Assembly: GCA_964007475.1 (NCBI GenBank)
Contig: OZ023273.1
Coordinates: 69,627,430 to 69,691,429, forward strand
Length of the DNA stretch: 64,000 nt
Reading direction: 5' to 3'
DNA from: Hybos culiciformis
Lineage: Eukaryota > Arthropoda > Insecta > Diptera > Hybotidae
In this document: positions 36,006-48,612 of the stretch, in pieces
Layout: each line of letters opens with the position of its first letter
How positions within the stretch are numbered: position 1 is the first letter of the stretch
Translations under genes and position numbers: made by a program
Notes under the pieces: model-generated
Databases searched by the model: none
Told to the model about the DNA's origin: nothing
Seen by the model: only the letters and a program-made list of their open reading frames with translations

Positions 36006-36977
36006 TCAGCCGATTAAACTGTTCAGCGATAATTATTTTAACGCAAGCTGCCCGCCGCCTTGGTTGTTTTGTGATTGTTTTTTGTTTGTTTATTGATTTT
36101 AATTAACGTGCGTTCCGAAATTTAGACTATTTTAGAAAATGAAAAATTATTTTAATTTCTAGAATTTCTAGTTTTCTAAATTTTTTCAAAACAAAGTAAA
36201 TTTTTTCATAAAAAAGTAAGTTTTGTAAAACGAAAAAACTGGTCAAATGTCCGTTGTCAAATGTCATATTGTCAAATGTCCGTTGGCAAATGTCGGATTG
36301 GCAAATGTCCGTTGGCAAATGTAGGATTGGCAAATGTCCGTTGGCAAATGTAGGATTGGCAAATGTCCGTTGGCAAATGTAGAATTGGCAATTGTCCGTT
36401 GGCAAATGTCGGATTGTCAAATGTCCGTTTGGCAAATGTCCGTTGGCAAATGTCCGTTGGCAAATGTCAGATTGTCAAATGTCAGATTGTCAAATGTCAG
36501 ATTGGCAAATGTCGGATTGTCAAATGTCAGATTGTCAAATGTCAGATTGTCAAATGTAAGATTGTCAAATGTCGGATTGTCAAATGTAAGATTGTCAAAT
36601 GTCAGATTGTCAAATGTCATATTGTCAAATGTCAGATTGTCAAATGTCATATTGTCAAATGTCATATTGTCAAATGTCAGATTGTCAAATGTCATATTGT
36701 CAAATGTCAGATTGTCAAATGTCAGATTGTCAAATGTCAGATTGTCAAATGTCAGATTGTCAAATGTCAGATTGTCAAATGTCATATTGTCAAATGTCAG
36801 ATTGTCAAATGTCAGATTGTCAAATGTCAGATTGTCAAATGTCAGATTGTCAAATGTCAGATTGTCAAATGTCAGATTGTCAAATGTCAGATTGTCAAAT
36901 GTCAGATTGTCAAATGTCAGATTGTCAAATGTCCGTGGGCAAATGTCAGATTGGCAAATGTCATTTGGGCAACTGTC
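36006..36977 (-). repeat. Minisatellite-bearing repeat, copy B (inverted)
   Basis: Inverted counterpart of 9107-10070, matching through the GC-rich end (GCTGCCCGCCGCCTTGG), the AT-rich middle and the 15-bp array. Flanks differ from copy A beyond TCAGCCG at one end and GCAACTGTC at the other. Confidence 0.88.
36240..36960 (-). repeat. 15-bp minisatellite array, copy B
   Basis: AGATTGTCAAATGTC units, near perfect from about 36470 to 36930, with scattered CAT/AAG/CGG variants. Same artefactual open frames as in copy A. Confidence 0.95.
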
Positions 36978-37710
36978 CGGGAATCGTTTAGTGAGTGAGG
37001 GTTTTGAAATAATATAGATCAAAAAAGTGTTATTCATGAACCTCTGCGCTATTGCTGATTTAAATTTATCATTTTTATTTTTTCGTTAATAAAAATTATA
37101 AGAACATAATTATAAAAAAGTTTTTGAAATGCAGATTGAAAGCTAGAAATAAAACCCTTGATTGTATGAAATTAAATTCCAAAAGTTTTTATAAAAAAAT
37201 TGTTTATTAATAAATTTTATAATTTTTAAGGCGTACTTAGTAAAATATTTCAACAAAATTCGTAAAACTTATTCATAGTATATAAAAACATAATATTCAT
37301 ACATATAAAAATAAATATAAAAATTTAACAATAAAATCTAATTCTTTATATAATTAAAATTAAAAATTTGAAAAATACATTTGAAACTATATATACCTAT
37401 ATGCAATACATACATATTTTATTTTCTAATATTTGAATCAAAACTAATCTACAGGGTGATTTCTGTTTTTGAAATTTCTATCTAATATTTCGTAAAACTG
37501 TCCAAAAAATAAGTATGCATCGAACAGTTTAATTTTTATTCTTTTATTCATTGTCTTTTTGAAGAGCTTCACAGAAGCATCATATTTCAGAAACTGGGGA
37601 AATAACCGTAAAACAAATCAAACTATACATAGAACATAGTTCTAGTAAGCTATTGACCAATTTTAAGAACTTTAGAACTACTTCTTTTCATATATTTTGA
37701 CTTGATTTTA
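36978..37710. other. AT-rich, nothing recognised
   Basis: No supported feature; ends at a scaffold gap. Confidence 0.55.
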
Positions 37711-37910
37711 NNNNNNNNNNNNNNNNNNNNNNNNNNNNNNNNNNNNNNNNNNNNNNNNNNNNNNNNNNNNNNNNNNNNNNNNNNNNNNNNNNNNNNNNNN
37801 NNNNNNNNNNNNNNNNNNNNNNNNNNNNNNNNNNNNNNNNNNNNNNNNNNNNNNNNNNNNNNNNNNNNNNNNNNNNNNNNNNNNNNNNNNNNNNNNNNNN
37901 NNNNNNNNNN
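37711..37910. other. Scaffold gap (200 N)
   Basis: Second 200-N run, true length unknown. Linkage between the damaged block on the left and the intact genes on the right depends on it. Confidence 0.98.
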
Positions 37911-38382
37911 AGTTATTGCTTCGTGTTGAAGTTATATAACGCTTACGGATGAAAGAGATCTATCAATAATTTGTACATCGTCAGCATAAGCTATGTTGAT
38001 TTGAGTAGTAAAGTTGGCAATATGCCAAATTGGGAATCTATTTCAAAGAATGTTTTTTTTACTTTTTGAATATGTTTTTAGTGTTAACTTATATCATATT
38101 ATATTCTATTTTTTTTACATAACAATATGACATATTTTGAAGTTTATTAATATCCTCCTCACAAGCTGTTTTTTTTAATGTTAAACTATATCGGTTTATA
38201 AGAGTATTGAATTTGCTCAAAAAATGTCTTTTTAATTTTATCGTATTTCTGTTTCAAAGAAAATTAAATATAAATTAAATTTTCGAATCAATTATGTTTG
38301 TGCTTTCATACAGTTGTTGAATATCGAAGAAATCAACATTATTATATATTGTTTTCAAGTTATCATACATATGAACTAAAAA

Positions 38383-38982
38383 CAGTGCCATCCTAACCAA
38401 TGTGCTACCTGTGCTATAGCACATAGGCGCCGAAAATATAAGGGGCGCAAAATAATTACAATAATTAAATAACATTCACGCACAAAAAAAACCAAAAAGA
38501 GGAATTTTCACTTGGAAATCTGTGATGAAATTTCCAGTCCGAAAATTTACATATTTTTTTAAATTCTATTGATTTTTTTGCAATATTAATTAAATTAAAA
38601 AAAATTATAAGTAATGATAATGAAACTTTCATAAATAAGTAACGTCCAAACATTAAGTTGATAACTCGAAAGACTCAACTTTTCAGTAAACCGAAAAAAC
38701 TGGAAAAATCTAATAAGTCCGTTAGTCTGAATTGAAATTTCAAAGTAATATATCAAATTAAAGCTCATTAATTTGATATTTCACTTTGAAATTTCGATTC
38801 AGATTAACGGACTTATTAGATTTTTCCAGTTTGTTCGGTTTACTGAAAAGTTATATCTTTCGAGTTATCAACTTAATGTTTGGACGGTACGATATATATA
38901 ACATATAAGTCTTTAATTAATTTTTCTATGATATGAGCGCCAGGAAATTATTAGCACATAGGCTAACGTATGGACGGCTCTG
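38383..38982. mobile_element. Non-autonomous hAT element with 8-bp target duplication, carrying a nested MITE
   Basis: The left end CAGTGCCATCC and right end GGACGGCTCTG are imperfect inverted repeats; subterminal GTGCTATAGCACATAGGCGCC and TAGCACATAGGC are also related. Perfect 8-bp direct repeats ACTAAAAA flank it (38375-38382, 38983-38990). The element is interrupted by the palindrome at 38643-38886. Confidence 0.88.
38643..38886. mobile_element. Palindromic MITE nested in the hAT element
   Basis: Arms of about 115 bases: CGTCCAAACATTAAGTTGAT at the left is mirrored by ATCAACTTAATGTTTGGACG at the right, with small mismatches inward and centre near 38765. It must be younger than the hAT copy that hosts it. 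Confidence 0.9.
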
Positions 38983-38990
38983 ACTAAAAA

Positions 38991-40130
38991 TGAATTAAAT
39001 TATGATGTCTGTTAAAAAAAAAAGTAGTATAACAAACAAAATGATCAACCTTTAATTTATTTTCAAATTTTGTAAATATAGGTATTATGTTCATTTTATG
39101 TTGAAGAATAATGAGAAATTGATGTAATCCAAACTACATTTATGATCAATAAGAAATGCTAAAATGCAATTTCATTTATTTTTCGTTTTATTAAAATGAA
39201 CGAAGCACATAATATGAAAATGTAGACAAACATAAAAATTGTTTTTTTGATGAAGATACTACATAACTTAACTACGGTAATAATGATAACGACAGTATTA
39301 TATATTTATATACTTTCCACAATATTTTTTTTTTATTTTTTTTTTAAACCATAAGTATAAGTCTATCTATGATTTCCCATAGACAATGATGTTTAAATAA
39401 ACATTTTGCCTCATCCAACAATGCGCGTTCTAAAATATTTTAATAATAATTATTCCGTTTTACTATTGTTATTGTTTTACGCAAAGAGGCGTTATGAATG
39501 AGCTGATCATTTTCAGAAGATACTTTCTATACATAAAACTTTATTTATGCAACAGAAAAATAAAAAGAAGTATCTAAATAAATAAAATAAATATTATGAA
39601 AACGAAGATCAACGTAAATAAATAAATATATAGGTACAGGTAGGTACATATATTTTAAAAGAAGAATGAAGAGCTTATCTGAATCAGGTTATCAGGCAAT
39701 TACACTCTTTGGTATATTCTGCTGAACATTTTTTTGTACAGGTTTATGGAAAAATAAAACGAAATTAGAGAAGAATTAAAATAAATCATATAAAGATGTT
39801 TGTTTCTTTTAATAAATTGTTTATTATATTTTTATTGAGCAAAATTATGAACTATTGAAATGTTAATATTAAATTTTTTAATATTAAATTCTTTTTTTTA
39901 TTCTTGTTTTTTTTTTTTAAGGAACCAACTAATACCGTGATAATCAGATTTTTACTCTTTAAAATCAAGATTATAATTGAAGTTAATCACACGATAATAT
40001 AAAAAATTAAATCAATTTCATTTAATTATAATTTAATTATAATTTTAAAGCCAATATCGAATTATAATTTTAAAGCCAATATCGAATCATCCAAAACTAG
40101 GAACAAAACAAAAATATAGATTATAACAGA
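38991..40130. other. AT-rich, nothing recognised
   Basis: No exon or repeat that I can support. Confidence 0.55.
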
Positions 40131-40133
40131 TAA

Positions 40134-40516
40134 GGGACTGTTCACATATTACGTAACGTTTTTTTTGCCGTTTTTTAACCCCCCCCCCCCTCCCCATAGT
40201 AACAGATCGTAACAAATTCCGAAGACCCCCCCCCCCCCCCCAGAAGAATAACGTAACAAAAGTTAAACACTTTTTAAATTACTTTTTGAACAATTTTTTT
40301 ATTCGAACAAACAAACAAAACAAAATTCATTATAACTTAAGTTTTTTTTAGCGTGCATTAATATTATATTTAGTGTAATTTTTTTTATAAAAAGGAGGAA
40401 ATTTGGTTACATAACATTTTTATAAACACCCCTCCCCCCCCCCCCGTAACAATCCGTAACAAATTTTCAAACCCCCCCCTCCCCCCTAGGCCGTTACGTA
40501 ATTTGTGAACAGCCCC
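40134..40516. mobile_element. Harbinger-like MITE with poly-C tracts
   Basis: Inverted ends GGGACTGTTCACATATTACG and CGTAATTTGTGAACAGCCCC, flanked by TAA on both sides (40131-40133, 40517-40519), the 3-bp TWA duplication typical of PIF/Harbinger. Inside are two copies of a CGTAACAAATT-plus-poly-C block on each side (C runs of 10-14). No coding capacity. Confidence 0.78.
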
Positions 40517-40519
40517 TAA

Positions 40520-41879
40520 GGACTATAAATATTTATAGATCAAAGGCTTGATAGCTAACAAATCATGTAAAATTAGAAAAAAAAAGTCATAAACTCGAAT
40601 TTACAAGCCCATAGTATAGCAGCGAAGAGTATATCAAAGTTTTAAAAGTTTTTGTGAGAACGCAGTTCTGAAAAAAATAATTTTAAAACCATGGGGTTGT
40701 GGTTCAAGATTTTTTGTTTCATTTTTAATTAGTATTTTTTGTATGGACATCTCTGATACACACCCCTTGATAGTAGTAACATTATAATTTATTAATCAAT
40801 TTATACGTAGTGTTATTATATAAAAGATATGTTGAAATTTATGATAAAGAAATTATCTGAATACTATATATCTATAGAAGTATCGTTTCATTGTATCAAC
40901 AATTCTAGTAATAAAGTTTAGGTATCACCCACTATTTAGAATTTTAGATTATCAGATACTCATTTTAATTTCAATATTTTTATATTAATTTTAGGGTACG
41001 CTTAGCTTTTTAATTTTGCTTTACTTTTAAGACAGACACAATGGTTAACTTAACATTAGAATAATTATTCTTCCTTTCCAGTTGATGATTTAATATATTT
41101 TATCCGATTTTTTACATTTGTATTTTTTATATGGGTTGAATTATTCTTATTTATACTGCTTTATGGTTACACCTTTAGGACTCATTGAAACGAAACATAA
41201 TCCCTTCCAGATTCAAATATTAAAACGATTTGCTTAATCAGCTACTGCAAAATATTATTATAATAAAAATAATATCTATATAAAAATTTTCATCACCATT
41301 AATATAACAACAAATTAACAAATTAAAATTCTACTGTTAAAAATTTAAGAAAAATAATTCAAATATTTTATTCTTTTAGTTTTAGATCAGCAGAAGCTAT
41401 ATGTATATAAAAACATTACGAGAATATTTTGTAAACATACTTGATTTTGTGTAGCGCTCAAAGCAGTATACGAATAATTTAAAAAAATATATCATTTTAA
41501 TTTTCATTCATTAGAACACGAATATTAAAACAAAAATAAGGATGAGAAGAAACTGTTTGTATATACAAAAGAAGTGTGGACTTATGGACAGAAGGGAAAC
41601 AAACATAAAAGCTAAAAAAAATATAATTTTTTTTTATTAACATTTTTCTTAATCAATTTCTAGAATCTTTTCAAAAACAGTAGTCTTTCAGAATAATTTT
41701 AATGTTTAAAATTCCCATATTATTGAACAAAATGATTAAAAAAAAAGGAATATATTTTTTTCAACACCTTTATGAATGGGAAAAATTGATTTTTACTTCA
41801 ATTCTTTACAAGAAAATTATTTTGTTTTTTGCTTTGATATAAGAAAATTTATTAAAATTCTTTTTCATATATATATATA
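40520..41879. other. AT-rich, nothing recognised
   Basis: No supported exon. A TA dinucleotide run precedes the next element at about 41868-41884. Confidence 0.55.
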
Positions 41880-41887
41880 TATATAAG

Positions 41888-42179
41888 CAGTGGTGATATT
41901 CGCGGAACGCTCGGACCGGTTGTTAAAATTTTCAAAATTTTCCGTACCGGTTGTTGTATATTATGTTTTTGCTTTAACGGTGTTTTAATTTTACGGACCA
42001 CAATTGACAAACGGGTTAAGGATTCTGTTCCAATAGTGCCATGCCAAAATTTAATTTGGACATTATTTAATTAAATTTTTTCTTACGTAAATAAATATTT
42101 CAAATATGTATAAATAAATATGTATTGAATAATATTTTTTTAGCGTACCGGTTGTTAAAAATTTCGAATATCACCACTG
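41888..42179. mobile_element. Short hAT MITE with 8-bp target duplication
   Basis: Ends CAGTGGTGATATTCG and CGAATATCACCACTG are perfect inverted repeats; TACCGGTTGTTAAAA recurs subterminally on both sides. Flanked by TATATAAG at 41880-41887 and 42180-42187. 292 bp, no coding capacity. Confidence 0.93.
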
Positions 42180-42482
42180 TATATAAGTATTATTTTATCA
42201 ATAAAAACGTTAAATTTTTAGTTTATGTAATCTTCAGCCTTTTTTTTTGAAAATTAGATCATCAAAATGGAATAAACGAATTTTCATAAGAATTGTAATA
42301 TACCTACCTATTTTCTTCAAACTCTTTTTAAACAAGAATCTTGATATGTCGCAATTCTTCGAGTTTTTAATGATATGTATATGAAGAATGATATAAAATC
42401 CTCCAAAACCAGTTTTTTGGAATCAAATGTAGCCTCAAGTTTTTAGAAAAATTTTTTACAAATTTTTGATCATTATTTTTGG

Positions 42483-42749
42483 TAATATCGTCTGCTCAGA
42501 AATGAAACAACGTATGATATTTATACGTCTTTATTAGATAATAGCACCATTCGATTCCTCGTACTCGATTTTATAAGTACAACTATTTTGCAATATTCTT
42601 AATGTTGATTAAAATGTGTTTTTAAGATGAAAATTTTACGTACTTGATATTTTTGCATACGTTTTTTTTATTTTCAAATCTTTAAACTCAAATTACTCGA
42701 AACTATACTTTTCATCATACATTGTTTCATTTCTTAGCAGACGATTATC
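42483..42749. repeat. Inverted-repeat element, probable MITE
   Basis: TAATATCGTCTGCTCAGAAA followed by TGAAACAACGTATGAT pairs with ATCATACATTGTTTCATTTC and TTAGCAGACGATTAT. Arms are about 35 bases and then diverge; class unknown. Confidence 0.65.
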
Positions 42750-44346
42750 TTATTAGTCTATTTTTAGAAAGGTTTTTAGATTCCAACTTCCAACAAATAT
42801 TATATTTACAACTAATTTAAAATACCTTAAAATTCAAGAGCTTAACAATAAACATCGAAAATTAAAAACACGTTTATCGTTACAGAAGTTATAATGGAAC
42901 TTGTGGACAAACTTTTGTGGAAACCTAAAACAAGTTTTGATTTGTCTATTCAGGGACCTTTAAAATTTATTTTATCCCCAATTGATGTATATACTTGCCG
43001 TCTTCTCAAAGACTATATTTCAGGTTTAGATAAAACTTCAACTAAAAAATACGAAAAGATTAAGTAAATATTATTAATTCTTTATTAATTTCATTATTTC
43101 AATAAAAAATTATTAAGAAAAAAAAACTGCATAACTCAAAAAATCGTATTTCGAAGAAGGGCTTTAAATATATATGGATTGCATATTTTGTTTTAAGGAA
43201 AAATAAAAACGTTATATTTTTGAAATTTATTTTGTTTTACAACAGTACATTCGTATAAAACAGCAGCACCAAAATATTTTAGATTCAAAGGCAATTTAAA
43301 TCTGTTTTCTCTGTCTCTGTCGTGTTGTATTATTATTATTATTATTATTAAATAATACAGATGTTTTTGACATTATATTTTTAGTTTTGGTTAAAGCAAA
43401 ATTTGGTAAAAAAAAATAACAACTCTAAAATATACCTAAATTCACAAAATTAAAAAATTAAGACAAACATTTTTAATAATTTTTTTTTTTTTAATTTTTA
43501 GAATTTAAGAAAAGTTCGGGAGTGGTAAAGTGAAACTTCCATCATAATCACCAGGACCATTTAAATTCGGATACCTATCTCTATATTTAATATTACGTTA
43601 TTAATAATCATGTATGTATAAATATCCTAAAAATAGAAAATTTTATATTATTTAAATCATACTTTTTTCTAAAAATTTTAGTTCAAAGATCATGATTAAT
43701 AATTTGATTTTACCTACCATTTGAATTTCTGTAAAAATGATTTGATTTTAATACCGACTTTATTGGTACAAAATATTTTTAAATTTCAATAAAGTGATAA
43801 TTTGAGAACATTATACTCAAAAAAGTACGTAGGAATTTCTGGATCTGCAGGTTTTTTCTATATAGATATGAATATAAGTACCTAAATATTACATAATTAT
43901 AAACTAAATTTTGAAATCACGCTGTCAACAAATTTACCTAGTATCGTCGATTCGGAATCATATGTTTTCTCTGCTGAATAGAAATCTTAACATTGAAAAT
44001 ATAAATGTGTATCTACGATATGATTTTTAATAAATGGGTCCTTATTTGGAAAATAGAGAAAAATAAAAAAATCTAGATATCGATTGAATATGAATTGAAA
44101 ATAATCAAATATTCAAAATAAAAATTCAAGGTTTTATTTACTCTTAGATAATATGCGTTATACATACTGTACATTGACAGATTGGAAAACAAAATCGCTT
44201 TAATAAACCTTAATTTTACTAAAAAAAAATATCTGTAGGAGAATTTACATTCCAATTTTTAATTAGGTATACCTACGTGTAAATGAAATTCTTATCGTAT
44301 TTAATATTTATCTAGACTCTTAACAAACGCTTAACTTAACTGCACA
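42750..44346. other. AT-rich upstream of EMRE, nothing recognised
   Basis: No supported exon. Confidence 0.55.
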
Positions 44347-44659
44347 ATGATTCTGTCTCGAATTGCTCAATTGAGATTTCTTTCAAGTGTTTTAACAGAA
44401 GGCACGAATCAAATTAGGACAAGCACTCATTTTAGAAGTGGTGCCATTAAACCAAAACCTCATCAAATGCCATTAGGTAAGAGAAGGTACATTTCAAGCA
44501 TACAAGTTAAGTCTTCCCTTTCTTAAAGGTATTGTTGGAGTTCTTGGAGCTGTACTTCCAGGCCTTTTCATTGGAGCAGCTATTAGTAAAAGTGTAGCAA
44601 ATTTCTTGGAAGAAAATGATCTTTTTGTCCCATCGGATGATGATGACGACGATGATTAA
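44347..44659 (+). CDS. EMRE: EMRE, essential regulator of the mitochondrial calcium uniporter
   Basis: Two exons (44347-44476, 44529-44659) with a 52-bp intron give 86 residues. Residues 1-30 are basic and hydroxylated, without acidic residues apart from one Glu, as in a mitochondrial targeting peptide. Residues about 45-66 form one membrane span (GVLGAVLPGLFIGAAISKS), then VANFLEENDLFVPSDD and a run of seven Asp at the end. The span with its GAAISK motif and the poly-Asp tail are the family signature. EMRE sits in the inner membrane, is needed for MCU to conduct in metazoans, and its acidic tail contacts the MICU gatekeepers. The gene is too small to be seen as a single long frame, and I see nothing odd in it. 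Confidence 0.93.
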
Positions 44660-47600
44660 ACTAGCACAAAAAAGAAATCAAATGCCCAATTGTTTATTAA
44701 TTTAAGTAATAAAATGTTTGTGATTAAAATAAGTTCATTCAGAAATAAAATGTGTTAATTTAAAACATCAGTTATTGTTAATTCATCTATATATCCTATA
44801 ATAACTTTATTTTTTATCATGTAACTGACATTTTTACCTTTATAAATCAAGAACATTCCAAAAGGCGCCCCAAAGAAGGTGACACAATGTATTTGCAAAA
44901 CAGCAGCTTCCCACATTTGTTACTAATAGTATGCAACACACATCCCTACATTGTACAGAATGGGGTTTAATAGAATAAATAATATTTAGTAATATTTAGA
45001 GATCGAAAGTTCATGCATGTTGTACATTTTCATATATGTACATGTATTTTTCTGATCGCTTTATTCAAGTTCAGTTGTGGAAAAAGTTTTGAAATGAACA
45101 CGCCGTTTTTTATTTTAATTTTCTAATGAATATAAAAGTTTTGAAAAAAACGGAAAAGAAACAAACATTTTTAGTGGTGCTTCGGGCGTCGCAGAAACTC
45201 AGGACATTTTTCTAAAAATCGTCTTATTTTCATTTTAAACTTAAGTTCCTGATTTTACCTTTTTGTCCAAAATTTGATTGAAAAGCCGTTTTAGATTATT
45301 TTAAAGTTTAATTTAGAAAAAAAAATTCATTCACAACCTCCGGAGTGTTTCATACTTTAAAATGGTATAAGACTTTTTAGAATCGGTTAAGGCAAAGTGC
45401 ACGAAATCCCTTCAAAAATGTTTTATGCATATTTTAAGGTTTGTAAGAGCATGCACTTCCAGTCTTTGGTGTAATACGCAATAAGTTTCAAAAGACAATT
45501 ATTTACTGTTAATATTTAATCTAAAGTTAATGAAATTTATATTCTAAACAAAAAAACTTTTTATTGATTCCAACCACAGTTTTCAACCGTATTAAGTTTA
45601 AAAATTGTTTTTTGTTTACTAGAGGGTTACCTTAAAAAACAAATAATTTTTTTTCTCTTTTTAACGAATCGACTAGTGTTTTTCCCTATCACACAAATTC
45701 TGGAGCAGAACAAAAAAAATATTTATTTAAAATCATAAAATTATTTGTTTGCATACTTAAATGTATCAAATTCAAACAGCTGATACAATCACAAACATAT
45801 ATATTGTATAGGGATTAAAAAAAAGAAGTATTGTTATATTATTAATTATTACAATATATAAATTCAAATTCAGTCTATGTAGAATATTCTTGTAAGAATA
45901 ACAAAAAAAATAATACTATATTGAAACGCATGTACAATTTAATATATATTTATTAAAAAATTAATTTAAAAACAATTAATTTAAAATATAACAAAACGTA
46001 CAAAATTTAAATTAATAAATTACATTTTTATATTTCATTTTTGTTAAATTTTGAATAAATAATATAATATCTCCACAAAAATTATTAAATTTTAATACCA
46101 ATAAAAAAGTTAGTAGATTATAAATAAAACTTCCAAATTTTTTTAAAACCACATATTTCGAAATTATTATAATTAACAAAAATTTATATCATCATTGATG
46201 TAGAAATAGATATTGAGAAGAAAAAATTATGATCACTAGTCGTTTTTCAAGTTTTACAAATATTTTTGATACCCTTATTATTATATTATAATTTTCGTTA
46301 ATATAAGAATAAAAAAAATCATAAAAAAATTCATTTGATATTCTTACAAAGTAAATGTTAGGAGATTAAGTTCAAGGAAATTAAATGTTTATATACTCGT
46401 ATAGTTCGAACACAAGTACATTTTACTTCATTAATATCATTCAATTAAGTTGAACCAGTTTAACGAGAAATTTTTCGTTGGAACTATAATTATTGAATCG
46501 TCATCGTCGCGTCGCGTCCAATACATTACTGGCAAATCGTTTGCAGACTTCTTTTAATACGAGGAGGTATATTAATATTGAATATATTAACAAGTAGTGT
46601 ACTATAGTACTATTATAGACACACTTAAAAAAAACTTTGCGATATTCGTTTGTTTTATTCTTTTACGTTGATTCTGTTTAATTTTAGTTTCGTATTTTTT
46701 TTTATTAACAATTATTTTTATGTGCGTATAATAGTATCTAAATATTCAAAATAAATACCGTAAACCATTTGAATTTGTAAATTCAAACAGTGAAATTTGA
46801 ACTATTGTTTATGGGTAACAAATTGCTTTAAATTGTAATCTATTGATGTTTACCTTATTTACATACATCGTACAAACAAAATTTGGTGTGTATATAAAAA
46901 TCGAAAAACAAACAAAAAATTATATATATATGTATATATATAGATTCCGACATAAAGTTCTATGTATGAATTAATAAAAACACAAAACAATAATCTTTGA
47001 TTACAAAAATTTTTGAATTTAAAATAAACTATTTTATGTATAACGCTGATTAAGTTCAATGACTTAAGATTTAGATTAAAAGAACTTATAAAGTTCTTAA
47101 TTCTATCTTGAAATTATTCAACATACTTACATTGTGTGCAATACACAACTGTGTTGTTTTTAATATCTTAATTAGATATTTAAAGCTCTAAAGTCCAATA
47201 ATGTTATCAAATATTTCACGCTATTTTTTTAAATCTGTTGTTAATGTTGTTAATAATTATAAATCAAACGTATATTTAAATTGGAAACATTATATGGATT
47301 TTCTGAAAATTAGCTGATATTTCAAAAAATATCTGTAAAAAATGTTTATAATGATTTATTTTAATTGAAAAATGATATATAGAAAATAAAGGCCTTTATT
47401 TGTTGTGAAATATACTTTTTTGGTATTTTGAATATATAATTAAACCAGAATCTTAATAAATTCAATTATGGTTTAAAATTTATCATAAATTATGAAATTC
47501 AATATTCACATTTCGAATGAACAGACGTTAAATGTGTTCAGTTAAGATGGTTGAAGAAATAAAAGCTATACAGTAAGCATATTAATTATGATCCTACTAT

Positions 47601-48612
47601 ATAAATAAATATTAATGATTACTCGAAAATAAGACTAATTGAATAAATTATTAACGAACGTAATAATAATACAAACAAGGTTCATTATTTATAATAAACA
47701 TTTTAAAATTGTTCATTAAAAAATTTTTGTTTATGCTTCACATTAGATGCGAAAATAATTTGAATAATTTTATTATATTTATATAAATATAATAAAAGTA
47801 GAAATAACAAACAACAAATTTATATGAAATTTATGTTAGATATTCTCTTTCAAAAAGTTTGAAAATTAATGAAAGTTTATTAAAATTCTTGATTAAACAA
47901 ACATAACGTAAATTATGCGGTTATTTTAAATAATCTATATAAATAAACAATAGTTGTATGTGTACATACAGATGCATTACACACATATTTTAAATAAGGA
48001 AATTATTAATAAAAATAAATTTTTTGATTATAAATTTTTCAATAAACGTGAGAAATCGAAGGAATATACTTTAGATTTGCAATTATTAAACTTAAATTTT
48101 TAATTTTCTCTTTTTACTAAGATCATATCAAATTAGTTATTTTTTATTATTATAATCTCAAGGTTTTATATTATATACACTGGATTTTTATGCTAACTTT
48201 TGCTCAGATATTTTAGATAGCTCACTCAATGTTACATATTTTACTGAAAAGTTGGTCACTGATAAAATAGTTATAAATTGATAATAGCATGCTAATCTTA
48301 TCAGATGGTCAGATGATCTATAAAAATAATGTACATATCGATGGCCATAAAATCATATAAATATATATAAATGGACGGTAAATTTTTTTCATGAAGAATT
48401 ATTTTTTAATAAAAAATAGAAAATCATTTGTCTCAAATTTGAATTCAGTTTTAAATTAAAGAAAGTTAAAGTCACTGCCGCCGTAGGTACTATTTTTGTT
48501 GATTATTTTCATTTTATTTTAGAGATTATAAATTTGCTGAGTATGTTGTAAAGTACCAAGAAAAAGAATACCGAGTCACCAATTCATATTGCAACAACAT
48601 TTTAGTACCGTA
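44660..48612. other. Long AT-rich intergenic region
   Basis: No exon series, repeat with clear ends or RNA gene that I can support. Confidence 0.55.
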
